NCBI GenBank assembly: GCA_964386535.1
Contig: CAYLRY010000008.1
Location: 11,225 to 75,224, forward strand
Direction of reading: 5' to 3'
From: CAYLRY01 sp964386535
Lineage (GTDB): Bacteria; Chloroflexota; Dehalococcoidia; Dehalococcoidales; UBA3254
DNA: 64,000 bases
In this document: piece after piece, positions 18,820 to 28,255 of the stretch
Numbering within the stretch: position 1 is the stretch's first letter
How the letters are laid out: each line of letters opens with the position of its first letter
The notes under the pieces: generated by a model
Database searches by the model: none
The model's input: the letters and a program-made list of their open reading frames with translations, nothing else
What the model was told of the DNA's origin: nothing
Program-made: the position numbers and the translations under genes

Positions 18820-19538
18820 TGGAAGAATTAATTCAGACTATAAAAAATTCAATCTATATTAACCTCATTTATGAGGATAGATATTGGTTCATCCTTAAAG
18901 GTTTCGGTATGACGCTATACTTGACTGTTACGACATTTTTACTGGGTACCGTTATAGGGGCGATATTCTGTAGATTGCGGCTTATCAGGAATCCTGCTAT
19001 AACAACGGTCGTAATCTGGCTTAAAAACCTCTTTATTCGCCTGCCTACCCTGGTACTGCTGATAATTTTTGCATACTGGCTTTTTGCCAATACAGGTATT
19101 GACACTGTCCCTCTGGCAATATTAGCCTTTGCTCTGAAAGCAGGCTCTTATATCAGCGATATCATGTACAGTGCTGTTATTACAGTAAATAAGGGAGAAG
19201 TGGAAGCAGGACGGACCCTCGGTATGTCCACATTTACAGTTTTTCGCCTGGTGGTTCTGCCTCAAGCTATTAAAAACGCTTTACCGGTTTATAAAAACCA
19301 GTTGATCATCACAATGCAGGAAACCTCGCTGGTGGGATTCTTAGCCATTAATGATCTGACACGTGCCAGCCAGGTTATTACTAGCCGGACTATGGATCCT
19401 TACATCTCTATCATCATTACAGTAATAGCCTATTTATTAATCGGTGGTGTCTCTGGACTATTATTCAGGGTGGTAGAAAGAGACCGGCATTTGGAATATG
19501 CCGCACTTAAAAAACAGGAAAAGGCTAAAGCAATATGA
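18819..19538 (+). CDS. Amino-acid-type ABC transporter permease (HisM/GlnP family)
   Basis: A 239-residue membrane protein with about five transmembrane helices and the family coupling loop EAGRTLGMSTFTVFRLVVLPQA (near 130-152). It forms the inner-membrane channel with the fused ATPase. The ATG overlaps the upstream stop (TAATG), and its own 3' end overlaps the ATPase gene by four bases, so the three are translationally coupled. Confidence 0.9.
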   Translation: MEELIQTIKNSIYINLIYEDRYWFILKGFGMTLYLTVTTFLLGTVIGAIFCRLRLIRNPAITTVVIWLKNLFIRLPTLVLLIIFAYWLFANTGIDTVPLAILAFALKAGSYISDIMYSAVITVNKGEVEAGRTLGMSTFTVFRLVVLPQAIKNALPVYKNQLIITMQETSLVGFLAINDLTRASQVITSRTMDPYISIIITVIAYLLIGGVSGLLFRVVERDRHLEYAALKKQEKAKAI

Positions 19539-20620
19539 TCTCGATAAAACACTTATATAAAAGTTTCGGGAAAAATCTGATTTTAAAAGATATTTGTATT
19601 GACATCAATGACGGTGAGGTTGTGGCAATCATCGGCCCGTCAGGTTGCGGAAAAAGTACTTTAATCCGCTGTATAAATCTTCTGGAACAACCTGACTCCG
19701 GTCAAATCTTCATCGGAGGGGAAGAGATCACCCGCAAGGGTGCAGATATTAATACAGTCCGCCGTAAACTGGGTATGGTATATCAATCTTTCAACTTATT
19801 TTCCCATCAGACGGCATTAGAAAACGTTATTCTTTCCCCCATACACGTCCTCAAACTCCCCAGGGAACAGGCAATCAAGGAAGCTATGGGTTATCTGGAA
19901 TTAGTAGGTATTGCCAACCGTGCGGACTTTTTACCAGACCAGCTATCAGGAGGGCAGAAGCAAAGAGTAGCCATTGCCCGCTGTCTGGCTATGCATCCAG
20001 AGGCCATCCTCTTCGATGAGCCTACATCTGCTCTGGACCCAACTATGGTAGATGAAGTATTGTCGGTCATCCGTAAGCTGGTAAAAAACGGTTTAACCTG
20101 TATAATTGTCACTCATGAAATGAATTTTGCACGGAAAATCGCAACCAGGGTACTTTACATGGACGATAAAATAATTTATGAAAGCGGCACACCCGAAGAA
20201 ATATTCGACCATCCGCAAAAGGAGAAAACCAGAATATTTATCCACAAGCTGAAGGTGTTGACCATTGAAGCCGCACTTTCTGAAATGGATATGTATGATA
20301 TCACCCGGCAGGTTTCTGATTATTGCTTTAAGTATGATATGAATCTGAGGGAAACCAATATCATCAACCTGATCTGCGAGGAATACGTTACCAACCTCAT
20401 GAAACGGCCTAAAGCCGGTGAATGGATCGCCTTATCTGTACGTTATAATGAACAAAACGGGTCTAAAGAACTGGTATTTCGGGATAATTTCCCGGCTGGG
20501 AATTTTTTTGAAAGTACGGATTTCGATAGTGTCAGTGCCAGGCTGATCAAAGGTTTTACGCGGTCCCTCGATTACCGCAGAGTTGATGATCAGAATATCG
20601 TAGAAATGCAATTGCTTTAG
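19535..20620 (+). CDS. ABC transporter ATPase (GlnQ type) fused to an RsbW-like anti-sigma/HATPase domain
   Basis: A 361-residue two-domain protein. Residues 1-~245 are a GlnQ-type ATPase: Walker A GPSGCGKST at 34-42, LSGGQKQRVA signature, LFDEPTSALDP Walker B. Residues ~250-361 match the RsbW/SpoIIAB fold: N-box-like EEYVTN, the G1-like FRDNFPAGNFFE, and a closing DYRRVDDQNIVEM that copies the usual DEVxYRRxxxxNxLxM ending. The glycine-rich GLGL box is weak, so kinase activity may be lost while binding remains. The next gene encodes a STAS protein, the natural partner of an RsbW-like domain. Confidence 0.85.
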   Translation: MISIKHLYKSFGKNLILKDICIDINDGEVVAIIGPSGCGKSTLIRCINLLEQPDSGQIFIGGEEITRKGADINTVRRKLGMVYQSFNLFSHQTALENVILSPIHVLKLPREQAIKEAMGYLELVGIANRADFLPDQLSGGQKQRVAIARCLAMHPEAILFDEPTSALDPTMVDEVLSVIRKLVKNGLTCIIVTHEMNFARKIATRVLYMDDKIIYESGTPEEIFDHPQKEKTRIFIHKLKVLTIEAALSEMDMYDITRQVSDYCFKYDMNLRETNIINLICEEYVTNLMKRPKAGEWIALSVRYNEQNGSKELVFRDNFPAGNFFESTDFDSVSARLIKGFTRSLDYRRVDDQNIVEMQLL

Positions 20621-20871
20621 TTAAACATCCTGACTGAACAACTATCGCTGTATTCTTTACATGGCCTGATTTTCATCGCTGCGCGCTCTGTCATAGCTTT
20701 TTTGAAGAGTCCCTTAACACACTTAATTAAGCCCGGCCCAAAAATCCAGATTCAAAACGGGAACCCATTAAAATAAATCTTTAAAGGAAATGTAATTGCA
20801 GCCCGTCCTCTAAAAAGATAAACTTATTAAGAACAATAAGACCGGAAGGTTCCGTTTTTGGAGTTAAACTG

Positions 20872-22176
20872 GTGAAGCTAAAATCTGAGCGTAAAAACAG
20901 TGTTCTCATAATAACCCCAGTAGGCAGGCTGGATGCTTTCGAGGCGATTGGACTGGGTAAAGATCTGGATAATCTCGTTATGGAAGATGATATATATCTA
21001 GTTCTGGACATGGCTAACGTACCTTATTTAAGCAGCGGCGGCATCAGAGTTCTTTTAGCTGTAAATAAAAAATTGTCCAGAAAGAAAGGACTGGTTTTTC
21101 TCTGCAGCCTGTGCGAGTATCCTGTCCAGGTGTTGAAAATGGCTGGTCTGGATAACGTTTTTAATACTTGTGATTCTGTTGAGGCTGCCCTTTTTCAAAT
21201 TTCTAACCTGAAAAGTATACAACGCCATCAAAAGGACCTGCAAAGTCTTCCCTGTTATAAAATCAAAGATATAAGTTTTCAGGTTTTTCATGCTAACGAT
21301 AACAATGCAACTTTGAAAATTGTCGGCAGCCTGACGAAAGTGATGCATGCCACACTTGAACCTGAAGACATCCGGCGGCGGCGTTTTTCTGAAACAGAAT
21401 ACTCCATCGGTCTGGGTGCTCTGGGAGGCGGCCTGGACGATTGTTTTCCTCTGCTGGGGGAAATGATGACCATAGGAGGAACAATGGTCTGGCTGCCAAC
21501 TGATGGTAATGATACACCTGATTTTCTTATTCCCCAAAAAGATACGGGTGAGGTCATGATCCACACCGGCCTTAATATGGCCCTTGAAGGCCAGTTTAAT
21601 GATATAATCCTGGTAGGCGCTGTTGAAGCCGGTTTGCCTATTACCCTTATTGATTTTTACGAAGCTATCTTCCAAATTGCACGGGTACGGCAGATACCAC
21701 ACAGCAGCCTGGCCAGCGTAGCAATGGTATCCAATCTGGATGCACTGTTCAGCTCAGGGGTCAAGATATCACCCATTAATAAATTTACACCCACTAATCA
21801 CGGTATGATCACTGATCCGGAAAATATAGGTCAGTGGATGGATGTTAACACTGAGCCCAAACATTGTGAACAGACTATGGTAAGTTTCGGGCTGGGTCTG
21901 GACTTAACTTTGGACCTTTCAGGTCTTTCAAAAGCCAGCCTGGATAATGTATTTTACCTGCATCCGGCCAATGTGGGCAGCAAAAAAATGCTTCTACATA
22001 ATCATGGCGTGGTTTTTCATAACGTGCGGTGGCAGTATGTTCTGAATCTGGATGCTGAAATCAGGAGGATTGTCCGTGAGGGTGAGTTTGTGGATATGCG
22101 TCACCTTCTGGATACCACCCGGTTCACCCGGGCCATTGCCGGTGTTTCATATATTTCAAACATAAGGTCCGAATAA
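20872..22176 (+). CDS. STAS-domain (anti-sigma antagonist-like) protein with uncharacterised C-terminal domain
   Basis: A 434-residue protein. Residues 1-~110 are a STAS domain; the phospho-site loop reads LSSGGIRVLL, keeping the Ser of the canonical DSSG but with Leu in place of Asp. Residues ~130-434 form a conserved domain I cannot assign with confidence; GLGALGGGLDD and TIGGTMVWLPTDGNDTPDF hint at a degenerate SpoIIE/PP2C-type phosphatase, but the metal Asp pattern is not clear. The start is GTG at 20872 after a 251-base gap. Its expected partner is the RsbW-like tail of the preceding ATPase. Confidence 0.75.
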   Translation: MKLKSERKNSVLIITPVGRLDAFEAIGLGKDLDNLVMEDDIYLVLDMANVPYLSSGGIRVLLAVNKKLSRKKGLVFLCSLCEYPVQVLKMAGLDNVFNTCDSVEAALFQISNLKSIQRHQKDLQSLPCYKIKDISFQVFHANDNNATLKIVGSLTKVMHATLEPEDIRRRRFSETEYSIGLGALGGGLDDCFPLLGEMMTIGGTMVWLPTDGNDTPDFLIPQKDTGEVMIHTGLNMALEGQFNDIILVGAVEAGLPITLIDFYEAIFQIARVRQIPHSSLASVAMVSNLDALFSSGVKISPINKFTPTNHGMITDPENIGQWMDVNTEPKHCEQTMVSFGLGLDLTLDLSGLSKASLDNVFYLHPANVGSKKMLLHNHGVVFHNVRWQYVLNLDAEIRRIVREGEFVDMRHLLDTTRFTRAIAGVSYISNIRSE

Positions 22177-22188
22177 TTTGTATTCAGG

Positions 22189-22225
22189 AAACGACCTGGC
22201 GACGGGAGGCCGAAATTGGTCGTTT
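22189..22225 (+). terminator. Hairpin after the STAS gene
   Basis: AAACGACC (22189-22196) is complementary to GGTCGTTT (22218-22225). A run of A rather than T follows on the plus strand, so its terminator role is doubtful; it may be an RNA processing or stability hairpin. Confidence 0.35.
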
Positions 22226-22514
22226 AAAAATTACCTATTAGATTCACAAGTCTCCTTGCGGTAGGCTGAAAGCATATACGGCAAATCAGGTCCAGCAGTA
22301 AGCTCAGCCTGATATTATTGACACGGATCAATCACCTGTGATATACATATACTAAAATTATATCGATGCTTCTACCTATAATATTCCCCCGTTTTTACCA
22401 CCTTGCCGGCGTACAAATAAGTTCCTTTTCAGGTTCCGGAAACCTGTGGACATGGATGGTAGATACCGTATTCATTTAATAACTCGATGTGCAAGTGGAG
22501 GATCAGTCAGGGAA

Positions 22515-23645
22515 ATGGAAAAATTTCATGAAATACTAAAAAATCACCACCAGTATGCCAGAGAATGGAAAAAGAAAACCGGAAGAAAAGTGCTGGGCTA
22601 CTACGAACCCTATATGCCTGAGGAGGTAGCTTATGCTGCCGGTGTCCTGCCTGTCCGGCTTTTAAGTGAACATGAGCCTGATGATATTACCGACCATTTT
22701 ATGTATGGTCAGTGCGCTTGTAGCCGTGATCTTTTAAACCAGTTTTCCAAAGGTAGGTTTGACTATATAGATGGCCATGTTTATGCTGAAGCCTGCCAGT
22801 GGATGCGTGGAGCCTTCCAGACGTGTGGTGCGTATATGCCGGAAGATACTTATCATCATTATGTCTATACGCCTGATTATACCGACGGTCCCCGGTCTAA
22901 AAGCCTGATGCGTTCTGAAGTAGAATCATTCAAAAAATCCCTGGAGAAATGGACCGGCCAAAAAATTACCAATCGTTTACTGGACCACTCAATCAACGTT
23001 TATAATACTAACCGCCGGCTGCTGCACCAGATCTATGAAATGCGCCGCCTGGACAATCCTGTGGTTACCGGGACAGAAGCCATGGAAATGGTGCTGACCT
23101 CCCAGATCATGGACAAAGATGAACATAACAAACTGCTGCGTGAAGCTATCAAAGAGCTAAGACAGCGTAAACAGGTTAATAATAAGGGCATTCGCGTCAT
23201 GTTGATCGGTAGCCCAACATCAGATGTAGAACTGGAAAAGCTGATAGAATCGCTGGGGGCAGTTGTAGTGATAGATGAATTATGCACCGGTGCAGGTTAT
23301 TTCTGGAACGAAGTGGTACCTCTGGAAGACCGTTTGATGGCTATTTCACTCCGCTATCTAGGGAAACCACATTGCGCCTTAAAAGATAACAACTGGAGAA
23401 GGCGCCCGGCATTTATCCATCAACTGTACGAAGACTATAATGCTAAAGGTGTGATTATCTCCAAGCAGATTTATTGCCATCCGCACGGGACGGATAATCC
23501 TGAACTCTGGAAGCAGTTTAGAGAGCACTATATGCCGTTTCACTATTTGGAAAGAGACACCACCAGCCCAGGGCGTGAAACGAAAGTACGCCTGGAAGCT
23601 TTCCTGAACATACTACAGGCTGACCCTGTCTTACAGGGCACTTAA
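22515..23645 (+). CDS. bzdN: Benzoyl-CoA reductase-type subunit, BcrC/BzdN-like (HgdB superfamily)
   Basis: A 376-residue member of the BcrC/HgdB family. The typical start EWKKKTGRKVLGYYEPYMPEEV is followed by the cysteine-rich MYGQCACSRD loop and GHVYAEACQW. With the next gene it forms the heterodimer that carries the reductase Fe-S clusters and active site. I chose the ATG at 22515, which gives the family length; a GTG at 22446 would add 23 unlikely residues. Gene order and sizes match the Bzd type rather than the Thauera Bcr type. No substrate proof exists; a 2-hydroxyacyl-CoA dehydratase-like role is the alternative. Confidence 0.85.
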   Translation: MEKFHEILKNHHQYAREWKKKTGRKVLGYYEPYMPEEVAYAAGVLPVRLLSEHEPDDITDHFMYGQCACSRDLLNQFSKGRFDYIDGHVYAEACQWMRGAFQTCGAYMPEDTYHHYVYTPDYTDGPRSKSLMRSEVESFKKSLEKWTGQKITNRLLDHSINVYNTNRRLLHQIYEMRRLDNPVVTGTEAMEMVLTSQIMDKDEHNKLLREAIKELRQRKQVNNKGIRVMLIGSPTSDVELEKLIESLGAVVVIDELCTGAGYFWNEVVPLEDRLMAISLRYLGKPHCALKDNNWRRRPAFIHQLYEDYNAKGVIISKQIYCHPHGTDNPELWKQFREHYMPFHYLERDTTSPGRETKVRLEAFLNILQADPVLQGT

Positions 23646-23748
23646 CCCCTGTTGACTCAATCGGCTGAAATGCGAGTTAAAAAACGGAGAGTCATAGACT
23701 GTTGTTATTAGAGAAAAGACCGGGAAATTAATCGGGAGATGATACTAT

Positions 23749-25065
23749 ATGACAAAGGGACAAAGATGGGAAACCAGGCCGCTGGAAAGCTGGGCAAAAG
23801 CCAAAGATATGCGGGCCAGATTCGAAAAAGCAGTACGCACGGCCGGGCAGGAAAAAGTTCTGCTGGCCCAGGGTGGCACTACTTCTATCTGGGCTTTTGC
23901 CTTTCCCGCAATCCGCCTGGTGGAAGATAATCCGCTGGGCGCTATGATGGCGTTTCAGAGTGATAAATTTTCGCGGGAATGCCGTCTGGCCTGTGAGATC
24001 AGAGGATGGGGTAGGGAGATCTGCGGTTATCAGTTAAACTGCTGGGGCGCCCAGTACCTGGACCGTCAAATAGACGGTAGCAAGTTCCCGCTGAGGGATA
24101 TGGTAATTCCCATGCCGCATCCGTGTGATTCTCATACCAAGAGAGGCCAGCTTCCCATGGATTACTCAAATATCCCCCGCTGGCAGAGCGATACACCGGT
24201 ACACACAGATGAACCGGACCCTGTTAGAGAGCAGGAAATGATCGAGAACAAGGTGGGCTGTATTCTGGATGAAATCCAGGATGTGGAAAGGATCACCGGA
24301 CAGAAATTTGACGATGAAAAATTTAAAGAAGCCCTTATCAACCAGTGGAAATACCGGGAATATGCCGGAGAAGTCTGCTGCATGATTCAGCATGTGCCGG
24401 CTCCGCTGGGACAAAAGGAACTGTACTCTTTTTATACCCTGGGCAGCCTGACCAAGACCGATCCGGCTGAAACGGTGGAACTCTGGAAAATGTTGAGAGA
24501 CGAGGTCAAATGGCGAACCGAAAATAATATTGCTGCGGTGGGCACAGAAAGGTACAGATGGATCGAGCATCATCCACCTCCATGGCATTTTTTGAAATAT
24601 TACCGCTATATGGAGCAATACGGCGCTGTTTGCATTGGATCACTGTACAGTCATATGATGGGCATTCCTTATGAAATCAACGAAAAAGGTGAATATGTAT
24701 CCGCCAAAACACCCCTTCAATTAGGAGTACCTTTAGAGACCCGTGAACAATGCGTACGGGCACTGGTGGGTACCATTATGGGCGGTACCGGTCAGCAGTG
24801 GGATGATCTACTGGGCTGGCATCAAATCCGGAATATGGCTAAATATTTCAAGGTAGATGGAGCTGTCTTGGCACTATGGCGTAGCGGTATAGGCTGCACT
24901 TATTTAAGGAAAAAATGCGGTCTGGTTTTAAGTGAAATGGGCATACGTGTGATGCATTATGAAGGTTCGCAGCCAGGCGATCGTACGGATATGGATGAAA
25001 ACCGCATGCTGGATCAATTAGATGTCTGGATGGAAACACAGGGATTGCGGAAGCTGGAGGAGTAA
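23749..25065 (+). CDS. bzdO: Benzoyl-CoA reductase-type subunit, BcrB/BzdO-like
   Basis: A 438-residue protein of the BcrB/BzdO branch of the HgdB superfamily. Cysteines cluster in LACEIRGWGREICGYQLNCWG (near 79-100) and PHPCDSH, and the C-terminal half has GTGQQWDDLL and HYEGSQPGDRTDMDE. It pairs with the preceding subunit to hold the Fe-S clusters and bind the CoA ester. The start is an ATG 103 bases after the preceding stop. It is followed after 11 bases by the first activator ATPase, so the set is an operon. Confidence 0.88.
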   Translation: MTKGQRWETRPLESWAKAKDMRARFEKAVRTAGQEKVLLAQGGTTSIWAFAFPAIRLVEDNPLGAMMAFQSDKFSRECRLACEIRGWGREICGYQLNCWGAQYLDRQIDGSKFPLRDMVIPMPHPCDSHTKRGQLPMDYSNIPRWQSDTPVHTDEPDPVREQEMIENKVGCILDEIQDVERITGQKFDDEKFKEALINQWKYREYAGEVCCMIQHVPAPLGQKELYSFYTLGSLTKTDPAETVELWKMLRDEVKWRTENNIAAVGTERYRWIEHHPPPWHFLKYYRYMEQYGAVCIGSLYSHMMGIPYEINEKGEYVSAKTPLQLGVPLETREQCVRALVGTIMGGTGQQWDDLLGWHQIRNMAKYFKVDGAVLALWRSGIGCTYLRKKCGLVLSEMGIRVMHYEGSQPGDRTDMDENRMLDQLDVWMETQGLRKLEE

Positions 25066-25076
25066 AGGAGATTGAA

Positions 25077-25850
25077 ATGATAACCGCAGGCATAGATTTA
25101 GGGATAGAGAGCATCAAGGTGGTAATCCTGAAAGACGGACTTGTGATATCCCGCAGTATAGCTTCATCAGGCGGCGCGGATAGGAGGGAGAATGCAGAAA
25201 AAGCCTGGCAGGAGGCTCTTAAACCGGCCGGGCTTAGAGCAGAGGACGTCAGCAAAGTGGTGGCGACAGGTCAGGGCAAGTACGATGCTCGCTTTGCGGT
25301 TGAACAGGTGGTGGAGCCGGTGGCAGCAGCCAGAGCGGCCCGTTTTCTCTATCCTTCAGCCAGAGCTGTGGTAGATGCCGGTGCAGACCAGGTACGCGTA
25401 GTAATATTGGGGGCTTCCGGTAATATTACGGAAACGGTGCTGAACCAGAAATGCGCTGCTGGCATCGGCATTTTTTTACGCTCTATAGCCCGGAGGTTAG
25501 GCTTGTCCCTGGAAGATATGAGCAGGTTGGCAGGCAAAACTAAAAGCAGGGTTGTGGTCAATGATAGCTGCGCGGTTTTTGCCGAACTGGATGCTATTGC
25601 ACTGGTACAGGATGAGATCCCTTTGCAAGACATAGCCCAGGCTATTCATGAGGCCATGGCAGTTAGAATCAACTCAGTCCTTAACGATAAAATCGTTCCG
25701 GATAAAAATAATACCGTCCTGGTCGGAGGTCTGGCCAGAAATAAGGGTATTGTTAAAGCATTGAAGAAATGTTCGAAGAACAATTTTTTGATTCCTGCTG
25801 ATCCTGAATACGCTTGTGCGCTGGGAGCAGCGCTTATTGCCGCAGGATAG
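25077..25850 (+). CDS. bzdP: Benzoyl-CoA reductase activator ATPase subunit, BzdP/BcrD-like
   Basis: A 257-residue ASKHA-fold ATPase of the BadF/BadG/BcrA/BcrD family. The N-terminal phosphate loop is AGIDLGIESIKVV; cysteines C126 (KCAAGIG) and C165 (NDSCAVFAE) are placed to bridge the single [4Fe-4S] of an activator dimer; GGLARNKG closes the ATP site. The DxGGQ motif reads DAGADQ. It couples ATP hydrolysis to low-potential electron transfer into the reductase core. It begins 11 bases after the upstream stop, with AAAGGAG before the ATG. Confidence 0.85.
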   Translation: MITAGIDLGIESIKVVILKDGLVISRSIASSGGADRRENAEKAWQEALKPAGLRAEDVSKVVATGQGKYDARFAVEQVVEPVAAARAARFLYPSARAVVDAGADQVRVVILGASGNITETVLNQKCAAGIGIFLRSIARRLGLSLEDMSRLAGKTKSRVVVNDSCAVFAELDAIALVQDEIPLQDIAQAIHEAMAVRINSVLNDKIVPDKNNTVLVGGLARNKGIVKALKKCSKNNFLIPADPEYACALGAALIAAG

Positions 25851-26087
25851 AGATGATACCAATATGTGATTTTAAGATAGGAGAGTAAAAAGACCGGACT
25901 GCTGGTTTGAATTAATGGCTGAACCTGATACCGGTGTCAGGCCAAAGATAAAAAATTTATCCAGGCAAATGAGGTAAGTACGATAAATATGAGCAGCATT
26001 ATTATCATTTATAGAAAATGATATTGAAAATTAGCTATTATTAGTAGTATTTAATTAATATACCGGTTTCTGACAGGAGGTCTTACA

Positions 26088-26945
26088 ATGGCTCAAGAAT
26101 ACTGGAAATGGCCGGAGTCCAGGTGGGCATCCGGTGATATTGATTGGGAAAAGGCAAAAGTAATTACAGCCGGAGTGGACGCCGGTGCAGTCAGCTCCCA
26201 GGTTGTCATAATGTGTGACGGTGAAGTTTTTGCTTATTCTAACCTGCGTACCGGTCCAAGAAGCCGAGAAAATGCCAGGCGGGCCATGGACAGTGCTCTG
26301 GAAGGAACAGGGATGAAGCTTAATAATATTGACACTATCGTAGCTACCGGTTATGGTAGTACAGGTGTATCCTTCGCTATGAAAGAGATTAACGAGACCA
26401 TCTGTCATGCCCGGGGCGCCCGTTTCATGTTTGGTCCCCAGGTGAAGACTGTGTTTGATATGGGAGGACAGACCGCCAAGGCTATTAAACTCTACGGCTG
26501 GGACAGGATTGCTGATGTGGCTTTTAATGATAAATGCGCTGTGAGTATGGGATGGGGAATTGAAGTTCTGTCTGACCTTATGCATGTACCTGTGACAGAG
26601 ATGGGGGAAAGGTCACTGGCTGTTAAGCAGGATCCAGAACCGGTGAGCACCACCTGCTATGTCTTCGCCAATACCGAAGCCGTCGGTATGCTCCGTTCAG
26701 GCCTTTCAGAGAATGAAGTGCTTGCTTCATACCTTTTTGCAATAGCCTGGCGTTTACAAGGTCTGCTGGGACGCATTAATCCGGAGAAGGAGTATGCTTT
26801 CACCGGCGGTATGGCCAAAAATCCAGGCATTGTGAAAAGGCTGGAAAGAGAAATGGGCATTACCGCCCTGAGTTCCAAGTATGATCCACAGTTGGCCGGG
26901 GCGATTGGAGCTGCATTATTGGCTTCGGAAGTTAAACAATATTAG
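26088..26945 (+). CDS. bzdQ: Benzoyl-CoA reductase activator ATPase subunit, BzdQ/BcrA-like
   Basis: A 285-residue second activator subunit. A 24-residue N-terminal extension rich in Trp precedes the ASKHA domain (TAGVDAGAVSSQ), as in BzdQ. C150 (NDKCAVSMGWG) and C190 (VSTTCYVFANTEA) are the expected cluster ligands, but the usual CAAGTG reads CAVSMG, losing a small-residue loop. GGMAKNPG closes the ATP site. It would dimerise with the preceding ATPase. A 237-base gap separates the two, an unusual break in this otherwise tight set; AGGAGG precedes the ATG. Confidence 0.87.
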   Translation: MAQEYWKWPESRWASGDIDWEKAKVITAGVDAGAVSSQVVIMCDGEVFAYSNLRTGPRSRENARRAMDSALEGTGMKLNNIDTIVATGYGSTGVSFAMKEINETICHARGARFMFGPQVKTVFDMGGQTAKAIKLYGWDRIADVAFNDKCAVSMGWGIEVLSDLMHVPVTEMGERSLAVKQDPEPVSTTCYVFANTEAVGMLRSGLSENEVLASYLFAIAWRLQGLLGRINPEKEYAFTGGMAKNPGIVKRLEREMGITALSSKYDPQLAGAIGAALLASEVKQY

Positions 26946-26970
26946 AAAATTAAAATTAAGGATCTGCGAA

Positions 26971-28236
26971 ATGATACGCTCCCCTGGTCAAAAGACTGTT
27001 ACAGAGGGTATGCTGAGTCCGTACAGAGTCCTGGATCTGGCAGATGAAAAAGGGGTATTTTGCGGTAAAATCCTGAGTGATCTCGGCGCCGACGTGATTA
27101 AAATTGAAAGGCCCGGCGGGGATGCCATGCGCCGCCTGGGCCCTTTTTTTCATGATAGTCCTCATCCTGAAAAGAGCCTCTTCTGGATGGCCTATAATAC
27201 CAATAAACGTGGAATTACTCTTAATATTGAAACCTCTGACGGCCGGAAAATCCTCAAACAATTGGTGAAAACAGCGGATATCATAGTAGAGTCCTTTTCT
27301 CCGGGATATCTGGAGAAATTGGGACTGGGATACACGGACCTGGAAAAAATAAACCCCTCGGTTATTCTGGTTTCCATCTCCCCTTTCGGGCCAACTGGGC
27401 CTTATAAGGACTATAAAGCTCCGGATATCGTGGCCTGGGCCATGGGTGGGGAGATGGCTCCCTTCGGCGAAATAGACCGTCCGCCGATCCGGATTGGTTA
27501 CCATTCACAGGCGTATCTCAACGCAGGCGCTGACGCTGCTATGGGGGCTTTACTGGCGCTTTTTTCTCGCTCGAATACGGGGGAAGGGCAGCAGGTTGAC
27601 GTTTCGATCCAGGAATCAGTAGTACACTCTACTGAGCATATTACCTCCCGCTGGGATCTGCTGAAATTTCTTCAAAACCGGGTAAACGGAGCCGGCAATT
27701 ATGGCCTTACCCTGACCAGAATCTGGCCCTGTAAGGACGGCTATGTCTCCTGGTTTTACTGGGAGGGTGTTATGTCTATCCCCACCAATGTTCCCCTGGT
27801 TAAATGGATGGAAAGTGAAGGTATGGCAGATGAGTTCATCCTGAAATATGATTGGAGCAAGTTCGGCCCTGAGACTACTCGGGAAGAACTCGACCATATT
27901 GAAGCTATTACAGCCAAATTTTTTCTAGCTCACACTAAAGCCCAGCTTTTTGAAGGTTCAGTAAAAAGAAATGTCCAGGTCTATCCTGTCTCTACAGCCT
28001 CAGACATGCTAAACGATCCTCAGCTCATCTCCAGAAAGTTCTGGGTAGAGGTGGAGCATCCAGAACTGGGTACATCAATTACCTTTCCCGGAGCTTTTGC
28101 CGCCACTATAGAGGCAACTCCCCAAATATCGCGCCGTGCGCCGCTTATTGGTGAACACAATCAGGAAATTCTGGAAAAAGAACTGGGAATATCCCATGAA
28201 CAAATATTGCTCTTAAAACAGGCAGGTGTGATTTAG
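26971..28236 (+). CDS. CaiB/BaiF-type class III CoA-transferase subunit, catalytic Asp replaced
   Basis: A 421-residue family III CoA-transferase-like protein with LSPYRVLDLADEKG, SDLGADVIKIERPGGD, and a C-terminal RRAPLIGEHNQEIL. By eye-alignment with formyl-CoA transferase, counting back from the GALLAL helix, the catalytic Asp position (in GD-S-N) is occupied by Tyr. It is therefore probably a non-catalytic partner of the next gene product, as in heteromeric transferases such as the benzylsuccinate CoA-transferase. I take the ATG at 26971 (AAGGA eight bases upstream); an upstream start at 26881 would overlap bzdQ. Confidence 0.85.
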   Translation: MIRSPGQKTVTEGMLSPYRVLDLADEKGVFCGKILSDLGADVIKIERPGGDAMRRLGPFFHDSPHPEKSLFWMAYNTNKRGITLNIETSDGRKILKQLVKTADIIVESFSPGYLEKLGLGYTDLEKINPSVILVSISPFGPTGPYKDYKAPDIVAWAMGGEMAPFGEIDRPPIRIGYHSQAYLNAGADAAMGALLALFSRSNTGEGQQVDVSIQESVVHSTEHITSRWDLLKFLQNRVNGAGNYGLTLTRIWPCKDGYVSWFYWEGVMSIPTNVPLVKWMESEGMADEFILKYDWSKFGPETTREELDHIEAITAKFFLAHTKAQLFEGSVKRNVQVYPVSTASDMLNDPQLISRKFWVEVEHPELGTSITFPGAFAATIEATPQISRRAPLIGEHNQEILEKELGISHEQILLLKQAGVI

Positions 28237-28255
28237 CCCGTTAAGGAAGGAAGCT

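Noticed and set aside
22331..22342. ATCACCTGTGAT palindrome before the bzd genes, considered as a CRP-like site.
   Set aside because: Arms are short, spacing is not that of a CRP site, and no regulator gene supports it.
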